A stretch of DNA of 36,325 nt. Source: Chloroflexota bacterium (lineage in GTDB: Bacteria > Chloroflexota > UBA11872). The stretch spans positions 1 to 36,325 of the forward strand of contig VXPS01000399.1 of NCBI GenBank assembly GCA_009839425.1, written 5' to 3'. The translations under genes were made by a program, and so were the position numbers. The notes under the pieces were generated by a model. That model made no database searches and was not told the origin of the DNA. It saw only the letters and a program-made list of their open reading frames with translations. Positions 15,113 through 23,208 of the stretch are shown one piece after another. Numbering within the stretch: position 1 is the stretch's first letter; each line of letters starts with the position of its first letter.

Positions 15113-16915
15113 CTAGGCCGGTGTGGGTCCGGATTCCGGTGGGTCGTCGAATTGGGCGGCGTGGAGGTCGCGGTAGGGGCCGGGTTGGGCGATGAGGTCG
15201 GTGTGGGCGCCGCGCTGGACGATGCGGCCTTCGTCGAGGACCACGATGAGGTCGGCGTTGCGGATGGTGGAGAGGCGGTGGGCGATGACGAAGCTGGTGC
15301 GGTTGCGCATGACCTGGACCAGGGCCTGCTGGATCTCGTATTCGGATTCGGTGTCGATGTCGGAGGTGGCTTCGTCCAACACCAGCACGGCCGGATCGGC
15401 GAGGATGGCGCGGGCCAGCGCGACGCGCTGCTGCTGGCCGCGTGAGAGGCGGAGTCCGCCGTCGCCGACGATGGTTTCGTAGCCGTCGTCCAACTGCTCG
15501 ATGAATTCGTCGGCTCGAGCCAAGGCGGCCGCCGCCGCGACCTGGGAGTCGCCGGCGTCAGGGTCGCCGTAGCGAATGTTCTCGGCGATGGTGCCGCTGA
15601 AGAGAAAGGTCTCCTGGGGCACGAAGGCAAGGCGCGAGCGGAGGCTTTCCATGCGCAGATCGCGGAGATCGGCGCCGTCGACCAGGATCTGGCCCGACGT
15701 GGGGTCGTAGAAGCGGGCGATGAGGTTGACCATGGTGGTCTTGCCGGAGCCGGTGGCGCCGACGAGGGCGACGGTCTGGCCAGGCTCGGCGGTCACGGAG
15801 ATGTCCTGGAGCACCGGCGTCGTGCCGTCGTAGCTGAAGCCGACATTGCGAAACTCGACTTGTCCGCGCGGCTGGACCAGGTCCACGGCGGAGGGCCGGT
15901 CGACGATGTGTCGCGGTACGTCCATGAACTGGAAGATCCGGTCGGCCGCGGCCAGGCCAGACTGAATGACGTAGTTGACGCGCACCAGCTCCGTCATCGG
16001 CTGGTGAAAGATCTGGACGTAGGCCAGAAAGGCGATGAGGGTGCCGGGCTGCATTTCGCCGATGGTGATTTGCCAGCCGCCGTAGGCCAGCAGGGCCGCC
16101 ACGCTGAGGGTGCTGAGACCCTCGATTACCGGCGTGGCAATTGACTCCACCATTGTGGTGTTGAGGTTGGCCTGCAGGTTGGCGCGGTTCTCGGTCTGGA
16201 AGCGGCGGGCATCGGCTTCCTCGCGGGCGAAGGCGCGGCTGACACGCACGCCGCTGACGTTTTCCTCGATCGCGGTGTTGATGTTGGCGATGGATTCCTG
16301 CACGCGGCGGTAGCGCACGCGCAGCATGCGGGCGGTGATGACGCTGGCGATGAGCATGAGGGGCACGACGGACAGAATGACCAGGGTCAGACGCCAGTCG
16401 AGCGTGAGCATGACGACCAGGTACAGCAGCATCGTGACGATGCCGGCGCTGGCCGTGAGGACCTGGCCCTGCATGGCCTGCTGGACGGCGGTGACGTCAG
16501 CGGTCAGGTGCGAGACTGTCTCGCCGGTTCGCTGGCTCTCGAAGAAGCGCATGGAGTGACGGACCAGCCGCGTAAACATGTCGCGCGAAACCTGGTAGAC
16601 GATGGTCTGGCTGCTGCGCGCGAAGAGGTAGAAGTTCAGATAGTTCAGGGCGCCGCGCGCTAGGTAGACCAGCAGCATGGCTCCGGCTATTCGCACAGCC
16701 CCGGCCGCGTCCGCCTGCGGGATGAAGTCGTCGACGGCGATCTTCAAGGCCCAGGGCGGCACCATGTTCAAGAGCGAGGCGACGGACAGCGCCGCGAAGG
16801 CGATTCCGATATGGCGCCGGTGCAGACCGACGTAGTAGAGCAAGCGCCGCAGGGTGCCGGCGACGGTGCGGCCGCTGAGGTTGGAGGTATCGACGTAGGT
16901 CTGACGCATACCCAT
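15113..16915 (-). CDS. ABC exporter half-transporter, second subunit
   Basis: A 600-residue fusion of a six-helix transmembrane domain (about 20-320) and an ATPase domain (about 350-590). Walker A is GATGSGKTT, the signature is LSRGQQQR, Walker B plus catalytic Glu is VLVLDEATSDID, and the H-loop is VIAHRLS. The signature has Arg in place of the first Gly of LSGGQ, a variant seen in one half of heterodimeric exporters. Its ATG overlaps the stop of the upstream ABC gene by one base, so the two subunits should be made in equal amounts and form a heterodimer of the multidrug or lipid exporter class. Substrate is unknown. Confidence 0.92.
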   Translation of the reverse strand: MGMRQTYVDTSNLSGRTVAGTLRRLLYYVGLHRRHIGIAFAALSVASLLNMVPPWALKIAVDDFIPQADAAGAVRIAGAMLLVYLARGALNYLNFYLFARSSQTIVYQVSRDMFTRLVRHSMRFFESQRTGETVSHLTADVTAVQQAMQGQVLTASAGIVTMLLYLVVMLTLDWRLTLVILSVVPLMLIASVITARMLRVRYRRVQESIANINTAIEENVSGVRVSRAFAREEADARRFQTENRANLQANLNTTMVESIATPVIEGLSTLSVAALLAYGGWQITIGEMQPGTLIAFLAYVQIFHQPMTELVRVNYVIQSGLAAADRIFQFMDVPRHIVDRPSAVDLVQPRGQVEFRNVGFSYDGTTPVLQDISVTAEPGQTVALVGATGSGKTTMVNLIARFYDPTSGQILVDGADLRDLRMESLRSRLAFVPQETFLFSGTIAENIRYGDPDAGDSQVAAAAALARADEFIEQLDDGYETIVGDGGLRLSRGQQQRVALARAILADPAVLVLDEATSDIDTESEYEIQQALVQVMRNRTSFVIAHRLSTIRNADLIVVLDEGRIVQRGAHTDLIAQPGPYRDLHAAQFDDPPESGPTPA

Positions 16916-18618
16916 CAGACGTTGACCTCCCCGCCAGCTTCAATCGCCAGGGACTCTTCCTGCAGACGAAACTGCAGTTCGTAGATGGCGCGGTAGTCGT
17001 CGCTGGTTTCCAGCAGTTCCTCGTGGGTGCCGCGGGCGACGATCCGTCCGCCGTCAACCACGATGATCTGGTCGACCCGGCGAATGGTCGAAAGCCTGTG
17101 GGCGATCACGATGGTGGTGCGCTCCTGCATCAGCTGCTCCAGCGCGCGCTGGATGGCCCGGTCAGTGCGGGTGTCGACACTGGAGGTGGCCTCGTCCAGC
17201 ACCAGGATGGCGGGACGCACGAGGAGGGCGCGGGCGATGGCGACTCGCTGGCGCTGGCCGCCGGAGAGGCGCACGCCGCGATCGCCAATGAGCGTGTCGT
17301 AGCCCTGGGGCAATTCCGTGATGAATTCGTGGGCTGCGGCCATGCGCGTCGCCGCTTCCAGGTCCTCGTGGCTCGCGTTCTTGCGTCCGAAGCGCAAGTT
17401 GTCGGCGACGGTCATGTTGAAGAGGAAGGTCTCCTGCATGACCATGCCGATGCCCGACCGGAGGTCTTGCAGGCGGATGTCCCGCAGGTCGTGCCCATCA
17501 ACCCGGATGGCGCCCTGGGTAGGGTCGTAGAAGCGGGGCAGCAGGTTGGCCAGGGTGCTCTTGCCCGAGCCGCTGCGTCCGACAATGGCGAGCGAGCCGC
17601 CGGCCGGCACATGGACCGAGAGGTCGCGCAGGATCGGGTCGCGGTCGCCGTACTGGAAGGTGACCCGGTCGAATTCGATTTCGCCACGCACTTCGGGCAG
17701 CGGATGGGCATCGGGCTTCTCCTGCACGTCCAGCGGCGTATCAATGATCTGGAAGACCCGCTCGCCAGAGGTGACGGCCTGCTGCGTGATCTGGACGGCA
17801 AAGCCGAGGAAGCGCGTGGGCGCCAGCATCAGGAGCAGGTAGCCCTGGAAGGCCACCAGTCCACCGAGGGTGAAGTCGCCGTTGACAATCCGCCAAGCTC
17901 CCAGGCCCAGAATCAGGGCCGTCGCGGCGCCGGCGATCAGCTCGATACCCTGGGAGTAGAGGGCAAAGGTCCGCAGCACGCGGGTGCGCAGATCGCGCAG
18001 TTTCCAGTTTTCCCGGTCGAAGCGTTCTTCCTGGTAATGCTCGCGGCCGAAGGCCTGGATGACCTTGATGCCGGAGATGGCCTCGCGAATTTCGACGTTC
18101 ACCACGCCCATCTGCTGATTCGATTGTCGAAAGAGCGGCACCACGCGCTTGGCGACGGACTGCATCGCGACGAAGAAGGGGACCAGCCCCAGGATCGCCA
18201 GCGCCAATACCCAGTCCAGCGCGAACATGAATATCAAGTTCATGGCCGTGAGCGCGATCGAGGACAGGATGACGGTGCCGGCCATGTTGAAGAAAAACTG
18301 GATCATGTTGACGTCGTTGGTGACCCGCGACATGAGATCGCCGGTCTGGTGGCGGTCGAAGAAGCTCATGGACTTGGCGCTGAGGTGGGTATAGAGATCG
18401 TTGCGAATGTCGTGGATGACCTTCTGCGCGCTGTAACGGGCGGCGTAGAGACGCCCAGCCATGGCGACGTTTGACAGCACAACCGCCCCGACGAAGAGGC
18501 CGATCGTGACGAACAGCACGCCCAGGTTGTCGGCCAGTACGCCGTCGTCGATGGCGATCTTGCTCAGGGTGGGCGGCAGGGTGCGCAGCAGCGAGCCGAG
18601 CGTGAGCGTGACGAGCAT
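16915..18618 (-). CDS. ABC exporter half-transporter, first subunit
   Basis: At least 567 residues: transmembrane domain then ATPase with Walker A GRSGSGKST, canonical signature LSGGQRQR, Walker B ILVLDEATSSVD and H-loop VIAHRLS. The annotated ATG 18618 begins inside the first membrane helix. The same frame stays open upstream to a stop near 18740 and encodes a plausible exporter N terminus (RILWRLILYLRTQK), but holds no ATG, GTG or TTG. The true start may therefore be a rare codon such as CTG, or the start region may contain a sequence error. It precedes and overlaps the second half-transporter. Confidence 0.85.
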   Translation of the reverse strand: MLVTLTLGSLLRTLPPTLSKIAIDDGVLADNLGVLFVTIGLFVGAVVLSNVAMAGRLYAARYSAQKVIHDIRNDLYTHLSAKSMSFFDRHQTGDLMSRVTNDVNMIQFFFNMAGTVILSSIALTAMNLIFMFALDWVLALAILGLVPFFVAMQSVAKRVVPLFRQSNQQMGVVNVEIREAISGIKVIQAFGREHYQEERFDRENWKLRDLRTRVLRTFALYSQGIELIAGAATALILGLGAWRIVNGDFTLGGLVAFQGYLLLMLAPTRFLGFAVQITQQAVTSGERVFQIIDTPLDVQEKPDAHPLPEVRGEIEFDRVTFQYGDRDPILRDLSVHVPAGGSLAIVGRSGSGKSTLANLLPRFYDPTQGAIRVDGHDLRDIRLQDLRSGIGMVMQETFLFNMTVADNLRFGRKNASHEDLEAATRMAAAHEFITELPQGYDTLIGDRGVRLSGGQRQRVAIARALLVRPAILVLDEATSSVDTRTDRAIQRALEQLMQERTTIVIAHRLSTIRRVDQIIVVDGGRIVARGTHEELLETSDDYRAIYELQFRLQEESLAIEAGGEVNV

Positions 18619-18795
18619 GCCCGCAAGCAGCAGTTTTTGCGTGCGCAGGTAAAGAATCAGCCGCCAAAGGATTCGGATAGGTCGTGGTCCGCTGGTGAGG
18701 GCCGGCCGGAGCGCGGCGCCGGGTCCGCCGCCCGGTGGTCAATTGTCCCACGCGCGGCGACACCGCCGCTTCGCCGTTAGTGGCAAGTCTGATTT

Positions 18796-18816
18796 GTGAG
18801 GGGCTTCGCCCCTCAC
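18796..18816. repeat. Perfect 9-bp stem hairpin in the gene-free region
   Basis: GTGAGGGGC, loop TTC, GCCCCTCAC. Neither side is followed by a T-run and no gene ends here, so it looks like a dispersed-repeat hairpin and not a terminator. Confidence 0.6.
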
Positions 18817-18833
18817 CTCAAGCCTGTCCCAGC

Positions 18834-19165
18834 GAGACCTTTACGTAACCCGAGGGAGGGTACCCGGAAGACCCTCATCCCAACCCTCCCCCAGAAGAGA
18901 CCCTTGCGTAATCTGAGGCTGGTTGCCCGGAAGACCCCTCACCGATTTCCGGCGAAGACGCCGGAATCTGCCTCTGCCCTCGGAGAGGGTGAAGAGCGCC
19001 ACGCCCCTTGGAGATCGGAGTCCGCCCGCAGGTGCTGGCGCATCGATCAAGACCGGAAGCTCCCGCACCTTCGAGCACGAGGGGCGTTTTGCAAAGGTCT
19101 CCACGGGGAGAGGGAGAAATAGCCGCTGCGCCTTCGAAGAGCCTGGACATTTCGCAAAGGACTGC
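18834..19165. repeat. Cluster of degenerate short repeats, two direct and two inverted, in a gene-free region
   Basis: This is the core of the gene-free stretch between the ABC operon and pyrE (about 18764-19216). Two direct copies begin with GAGACC at 18834 and 18897 and share a second block, CCCGGAAGACC. Two copies of a partner element on the other strand contain TGCAAAGG (19090-19097) and CGCAAAGG (19153-19160), each preceded by a CCTTCGA block. Reverse-complemented, the first reads GAGACCTTTGCAAAA, matching the left-hand core. Both pairs have a 63-base period. A hairpin TTCCGGCG/CGCCGGAA with loop AAGA lies at 18947-18966, and CCCTC/GAGGG at 18977-18989. No open frame here resembles a gene. 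Confidence 0.6.
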
Positions 19166-19216
19166 CTATGCGGAAAGAGCGGGAGCAACACGACCGCTAG
19201 CTCAGCCAGAAAGGTC

Positions 19217-19245
19217 TTGACCCGCTAATGCGACTTGACAATAAT
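19217..19245 (+). promoter_or_regulatory. Candidate sigma-70-type promoter of the pyrE-dac unit
   Basis: TTGACC (19217-19222), a 17-base spacer, and AATAAT (19240-19245) are close to the -35/-10 consensus with ideal spacing. A start of transcription near 19252 would require translation to begin downstream of it, which supports TTG 19289 over the TTG at 19235. Confidence 0.55.
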
Positions 19246-19288
19246 CTCCACACGCCCGGTCCGCCGCTGGGGGGCGCCGGCGGGGCTG

Positions 19289-19957
19289 TTGGGCGTTTGT
19301 TTTCACACACGCGGAGAAGCGCTCACGGACGAACTCAGCGCCCTCGACCTGGCCCGGCAGATCTACGAACTGGGCGGTATCCAGTTCGGCAGTTACACGC
19401 TGGGCCGGTCCACGGTGAACTCGCCGGTCTACGTTGACCCTAAGCGCCTGGTGGCGGTGCCCGCGGCGCTGCGGACGGCCGCGGCCCTGGTGCGTGACGC
19501 GGCGAACCTGGCTGAGACCCGCCGGCATCAGCGGGCGGAGCCCTTCGAGCTGGTGGCCGGCGTGCCGATGGGCGGACTCCATCTAGCCACGGCGTACTCG
19601 CTGACCTGCGACATGCCGCTGATTTATGTCAAGCCAGAGTCCGATCCGAGCAGGCTGGAGATCGTCGGGCGATTCCTGCCGGGCCAACATGTGTTGCTGG
19701 TGGATGACCTGATTACGTCCGGCGGCTCGGTGATTCAGACGGCGCAAGCGCTGCGCGGCGAAGGGCTGCGGGTGCGGGACGTGATCGTGCTGGTTGACCG
19801 TGACGTGGGCGCCGCGCGCCGGTTGGAGTATCACGGGCTGCGCCTGATCTCGATCGTGACGCTGCCCGCCATGTTGAATCTCTACATGAGTGAGCGTCTG
19901 ATCAGCGAGGACGAATACCGGCGCAGCCTGGAATTCCTCGAAGCGCAACGGCCATGA
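19289..19957 (+). CDS. Orotate phosphoribosyltransferase-like PRTase with an altered catalytic loop
   Basis: A 222-residue type I phosphoribosyltransferase if started at TTG 19289. The PRPP-binding motif LLVDDLITSGGS (136-147) and the C-terminal DRDVGAARRLEYHGL block match OPRT, the enzyme making OMP from orotate and PRPP, as does the DPKRLV segment near 50. The flexible loop, normally of the form RKxxKxHG, reads VKPESDPS here (114-121): only one Lys remains, the essential second Lys and the His-Gly are gone, and the loop appears two residues shorter. It may be a divergent PyrE or another PRTase. The start is uncertain because no ATG is suitably placed. The stop overlaps the next gene's ATG by four bases. 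Confidence 0.7.
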   Translation: MGVCFHTRGEALTDELSALDLARQIYELGGIQFGSYTLGRSTVNSPVYVDPKRLVAVPAALRTAAALVRDAANLAETRRHQRAEPFELVAGVPMGGLHLATAYSLTCDMPLIYVKPESDPSRLEIVGRFLPGQHVLLVDDLITSGGSVIQTAQALRGEGLRVRDVIVLVDRDVGAARRLEYHGLRLISIVTLPAMLNLYMSERLISEDEYRRSLEFLEAQRP

Positions 19958-21075
19958 GCCGCCGCGCTCCGCCCCGGCCCGAGCTGGACGACGACTGGTC
20001 GCAGGATGCCCTGTTCGCCCGACCGGTGCGACGCCGACCGGCCGATATTCCGCCGCCGATCTACCACACGCGGCTGCGGGACCGCTCGGCCGTGGCCAAG
20101 GCACGCCACGCCCAACGAAACCAACTGCGGCACCTGGCCAGCATCGTGTTCATGGGCCTGTTGCTGATAGCGGGGATTTTGCTGGTGGTGCGGTTGCTGT
20201 CGTCGTTTGAGCCACCGCCGCCGGACTCAGGTCGCGTTGTCAATCTCCTGTCGCCCGAGGTCTCGAAATCCGGCGTTCAGCGCGCGCCGACGAGCGCCCC
20301 ATTTATCGACAGCCCCTCTACGCGGCCAGTGGAAGCGCCACCGATTTCAGCGCGCTCAGCCCTGCTGGTGGACATGGGCGAGCGAACGGTGGTGTTCTCC
20401 AAGAACCCCGGGGAGCGTCGCCCTCCGGCCAGCCTGGCCAAGTTGGCCACGGCGATCGTGGCGCTGGAACAGGCGCCACCGGACACGCGGATTCAGGTAC
20501 CGGAGAGCGCGACGAGTGAGCCTTCAGCCCTGGCTGGTCTCTGGGCAGGCGATGTACTGACCCTGGAACAGCTGCTGTACGCGCTGCTGTTGCCGTCCGC
20601 CAACGACGCCGCCGCCAGCATTGCGGACGGCATTGGCGGCCACGATTACACGGTGGCGCAGATGAATGACCTGGCCCGCCGGCTGGACCTCAACGACACC
20701 CACTTTGCCAACCCCAGCGGCCGGGACGCGGACGACCAGTACAGCACGGCTTTCGACATGGCGGTGCTGGCGGCGGACGCGATCGATCGGTTTCCGCTGC
20801 TCGCGAGAGTTGTCGCCACGCAGGTCTATGTCATTCCCGGGGGGGGCGCAAACCGGGCATACAGCGTGCGGAACCTGAACGGGCTGCTGTGGACCTACGA
20901 GGGCGCAATTGGCGTCAAGACCGGGCAGACTGAAGAGGCCGGCGGCAACCTGATCGTGGCGGCGCAGCGCGGGTCTCGGCGGCTGATGGTGGTGTTGCTG
21001 GGAAGCGAGGACCGTCTGGCCGACGCCGAGACCTTGCTGGACTTCGGCTACCGGGCGCTGGCGGCGCGGGGCTGA
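19954..21075 (+). CDS. D-alanyl-D-alanine carboxypeptidase (peptidase S11, DacA-type)
   Basis: A 373-residue membrane-anchored penicillin-binding protein that trims the terminal D-Ala of peptidoglycan stems. A cytoplasmic basic N terminus precedes one membrane helix at about 61-82, then a Pro-rich linker and the S11 domain from about 130. The active-site motifs are intact: S160-L-A-K163, S215-A-N217 and K322-T-G324. It lacks the C-terminal amphipathic anchor domain of DacA; the N-terminal helix anchors it instead. ATG 19954 overlaps the pyrE-like stop (ATGA), showing coupling. Confidence 0.92.
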   Translation: MSRRAPPRPELDDDWSQDALFARPVRRRPADIPPPIYHTRLRDRSAVAKARHAQRNQLRHLASIVFMGLLLIAGILLVVRLLSSFEPPPPDSGRVVNLLSPEVSKSGVQRAPTSAPFIDSPSTRPVEAPPISARSALLVDMGERTVVFSKNPGERRPPASLAKLATAIVALEQAPPDTRIQVPESATSEPSALAGLWAGDVLTLEQLLYALLLPSANDAAASIADGIGGHDYTVAQMNDLARRLDLNDTHFANPSGRDADDQYSTAFDMAVLAADAIDRFPLLARVVATQVYVIPGGGANRAYSVRNLNGLLWTYEGAIGVKTGQTEEAGGNLIVAAQRGSRRLMVVLLGSEDRLADAETLLDFGYRALAARG

Positions 21076-21286
21076 GTCATGCGGAATTGCCGGTGCAAGG
21101 CCGGTTGGAATGGCACAATCGCGTATCGTTACGGTGACCGGTGCGCCGCTTCGGGAACCGGACCTTCGGGTGCAGGGGCATCCGACGGTCCCGCGACCCG
21201 AATCGTTGCGGTCCGCCAGCCTGCACCGCGCAGGCGGGACCGGCGGGTTGCCCGGCGGCTAATCGCTCACAAGAAAGAGGAGGGAC

Positions 21287-21544
21287 ATGCCCTTCAACGT
21301 TGGACCGTTCGAGCTCATCATCATTCTGCTGATCGTCATCGCCGTGTTTGGCGCTGGTCGGATCGCGGGCGTCGGCCGCGCGCTCGGCACGAGCGTGCGC
21401 GAATTCCGCGAAGAGGCGCGCAATGAGGAGGACGAAGAAGGAGAAGGAGATGGCGAGGACGAGGCGAAGTCCACGGACGGCGAGACGACTGCCACCGCCG
21501 ACGCGGAGATGCCTCCAGCGAAGAAAGAAGGACCCACCAACTAA
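21287..21544 (+). CDS. tatA: Sec-independent translocase protein TatA/TatE-like
   Basis: An 85-residue TatA-type subunit that multimerises around TatBC to pass folded proteins through the membrane. One N-terminal membrane helix (about 8-22), an FG pair at its end and an amphipathic helix GRALGTSVREFREEA (30-44) are typical. The tail is strongly acidic, with Glu/Asp-rich stretches and a short Lys patch. AGGAGG (21278-21283) sits four bases before the ATG. TatC is not in the window. Several gene products nearby carry twin-arginine lipoprotein signals and are likely clients. The gene is followed at once by an intrinsic-terminator hairpin. Confidence 0.9.
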   Translation: MPFNVGPFELIIILLIVIAVFGAGRIAGVGRALGTSVREFREEARNEEDEEGEGDGEDEAKSTDGETTATADAEMPPAKKEGPTN

Positions 21545-21556
21545 CCGTTGGTCGAG

Positions 21557-21599
21557 TGGCCCGTCCGGCTGGATGGCCGGGCGGGCCATTTGTGTTGTT
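21557..21599 (+). terminator. Terminator-like hairpin after tatA that contains the next gene's start codon
   Basis: TGGCCCGTCCGGC (21557-21569) pairs over 13 positions, one of them G-U, with 21576-21588; the loop is TGGATG (21570-21575). A T-rich stretch TTTGTGTTGTT follows. It begins 13 bases after the tatA stop. The ATG in the loop (21573-21575) is the best start of the downstream SpoIID-domain gene. Confidence 0.7.
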
Positions 21600-23150
21600 C
21601 TGGCACTGGTGGGCGCGTTCGTTTTCGGCTCGCCGCCGTCCGCCGCCGCCCCAATCTTGCCGGAGACCATCCGGGTCCAATTGACGGTGGCGCCCGGCGC
21701 CCTGCGACTGATCCCACCGCCGACGGCGACGGTAAAGGTGGACTCGCACCCGCTGCCGGCCGAGACATCCCGAATGACTGTCGGGTGGGCCCTGCGCTAC
21801 CTGCGGCTTCCAGACGTCGACACGACGCCGATGGTCGACGCGCTGGCGACTCGGACACCGGATGGATCGCGGCCGGACGGGCAGCTCTTGATTGGGCCGT
21901 ATGGCTGGGACGGCCGTGTTTACCGCGACCGCCGGGTGGTGCGCTCGGAAGTCGGTGTCGCACCCGCGCTGTCAACACCGCGCGCGGGCCTGCATGTCGG
22001 CGCTCGAGTCCTGGCGCCTCTTCCACAGCTGATCGACATCCAGCCGAGCAATTTGGCCGACGTGACGACCATCAACGACCGGCCGTATCGCGGCCGCGTT
22101 CGGGTCGACTTCAGCGGCGGCGACCCGCAGGTCGTGAACGAATTGCGGCTGGCCGACTACCTGGCATCGGTGGTGGGGTCTGAAATACCGCCGACCTGGG
22201 AAGTCGAGGCCCTTAAGGCTCAAGCCGTGGCCGCGCGCAATTACGCCCTGCGGCAGGTGGATCCGTCGGCCGACTATGACCTCTGCGATTCGCAGTTTTG
22301 CCAGGCCTATGGCGGGGTCGCGAGCGAGCACCCGTCAACGATTAAGGCGGTGCAAGAAACCTCGGGCGTCGTGGCGATGTATGAAGGCGATCTCATTGCC
22401 GCGTACTACGCCTCGAACATGGGCGATCACACCACCAGCGCGGTCAACGTTTGGGGACGGGACGTGCCGTATCTGCGCGGCGTGCCATCGCCAAGCGACG
22501 TGGAAGCCCTGAGCACCAGTTGGGGGGCTGAGGGTTACCGCTGGACCAGGACCATTCCGCTGCAGCGGCTGGCCGATATCCAAACTGCCAGCGGCGTCCT
22601 TGGGGAACTCAACGAGGTTCGCGTGCTGCGCGCGGACCAGAGCGGGCAGCCCGCGGAGGTGGAGTTGCTCGGCAGTCAAGGCGCGGTGACCCTGTTCGGA
22701 GATGACATTCGAATCACCCTGGGTCTGCCCAGCGGATTTGCCGAGTTCCGAACCGTGCCGGGCGAGCGCCTGGTGTTGCTGAACCCAACGCCCCGGCGCG
22801 TGGCCGCGTTGCAAGCCGACGGGTTCGAATTGGAGCAGCAGCGTCGCAGCGTGGCCTTCGCCGAGGCGCCGGCCGGCGTGCAACTTGTGCGCGGGTCGCT
22901 GGACATCGCTGAGTTTCGTCTGCCGCCGCGTCTCATCGTCAACGGACGCGGCTTCGGGCACGGCGTGGGGATGAGCCAGTGGGGCGCACAGGGCATGGCC
23001 CGCGCCGGACATTCGTTCGACGAGATTCTGACGCACTATTACTCGGGCGCAGTGGTCGAGCGCGTGGGCCAGGGAGCGGGCTCGCCTACGGCCACACGGG
23101 CAGCGGCTCAGACCTCCAACCGGCGGCCCGCCGATGGAGCGCAGGGCTAG
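21573..23150 (+). CDS. SpoIID/LytB-domain secreted cell-wall protein
   Basis: A 525-residue exported protein. A signal peptide covers about residues 1-26 (hydrophobic core VVLALVGAFVF, cleavage near SAAAP). The SpoIID domain spans about 180-500: LADYLASVVGSEIPPTWEVEALKAQ includes the Glu (204) equivalent to the lytic-transglycosylase catalytic residue, and the C-terminal block GRGFGHGVGMSQWGAQGMA is diagnostic. SpoIID proteins cut denuded glycan strands or enhance amidases. In a window with no sporulation genes, a general wall-remodelling role is more likely. The frame is open upstream inside tatA, but only ATG 21573 yields a proper signal peptide. Confidence 0.85.
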   Translation: MAGRAICVVLALVGAFVFGSPPSAAAPILPETIRVQLTVAPGALRLIPPPTATVKVDSHPLPAETSRMTVGWALRYLRLPDVDTTPMVDALATRTPDGSRPDGQLLIGPYGWDGRVYRDRRVVRSEVGVAPALSTPRAGLHVGARVLAPLPQLIDIQPSNLADVTTINDRPYRGRVRVDFSGGDPQVVNELRLADYLASVVGSEIPPTWEVEALKAQAVAARNYALRQVDPSADYDLCDSQFCQAYGGVASEHPSTIKAVQETSGVVAMYEGDLIAAYYASNMGDHTTSAVNVWGRDVPYLRGVPSPSDVEALSTSWGAEGYRWTRTIPLQRLADIQTASGVLGELNEVRVLRADQSGQPAEVELLGSQGAVTLFGDDIRITLGLPSGFAEFRTVPGERLVLLNPTPRRVAALQADGFELEQQRRSVAFAEAPAGVQLVRGSLDIAEFRLPPRLIVNGRGFGHGVGMSQWGAQGMARAGHSFDEILTHYYSGAVVERVGQGAGSPTATRAAAQTSNRRPADGAQG

Positions 23151-23208
23151 CGGCGGAGTCCAGCGCCAGGAACGACCTGGGTTCGGGCGGGTTGCCGCGC
23201 CTCGTAAT

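Noticed and set aside
15049-15630. N-terminal extension of ValRS of almost 200 residues
   Set aside because: The extension is read out of frame through the ABC transporter ATPase domain and is Pro/Ser/Thr-rich; the family start is at 15048 or 15012.
17023-18474. 483-codon plus-strand frame opposite the ABC subunit
   Set aside because: The minus-strand frame has full ABC motifs; the antisense product is compositionally biased and has no recognisable domain.
18796-18816. Rho-independent terminator
   Set aside because: No gene ends nearby on either strand and no T-run follows the stem on either side.
18834-19165. CRISPR-like spacing (about 37-base repeats with a 63-base period)
   Set aside because: Only two units occur in each orientation, the repeats are degenerate, and no cas gene is in the window.
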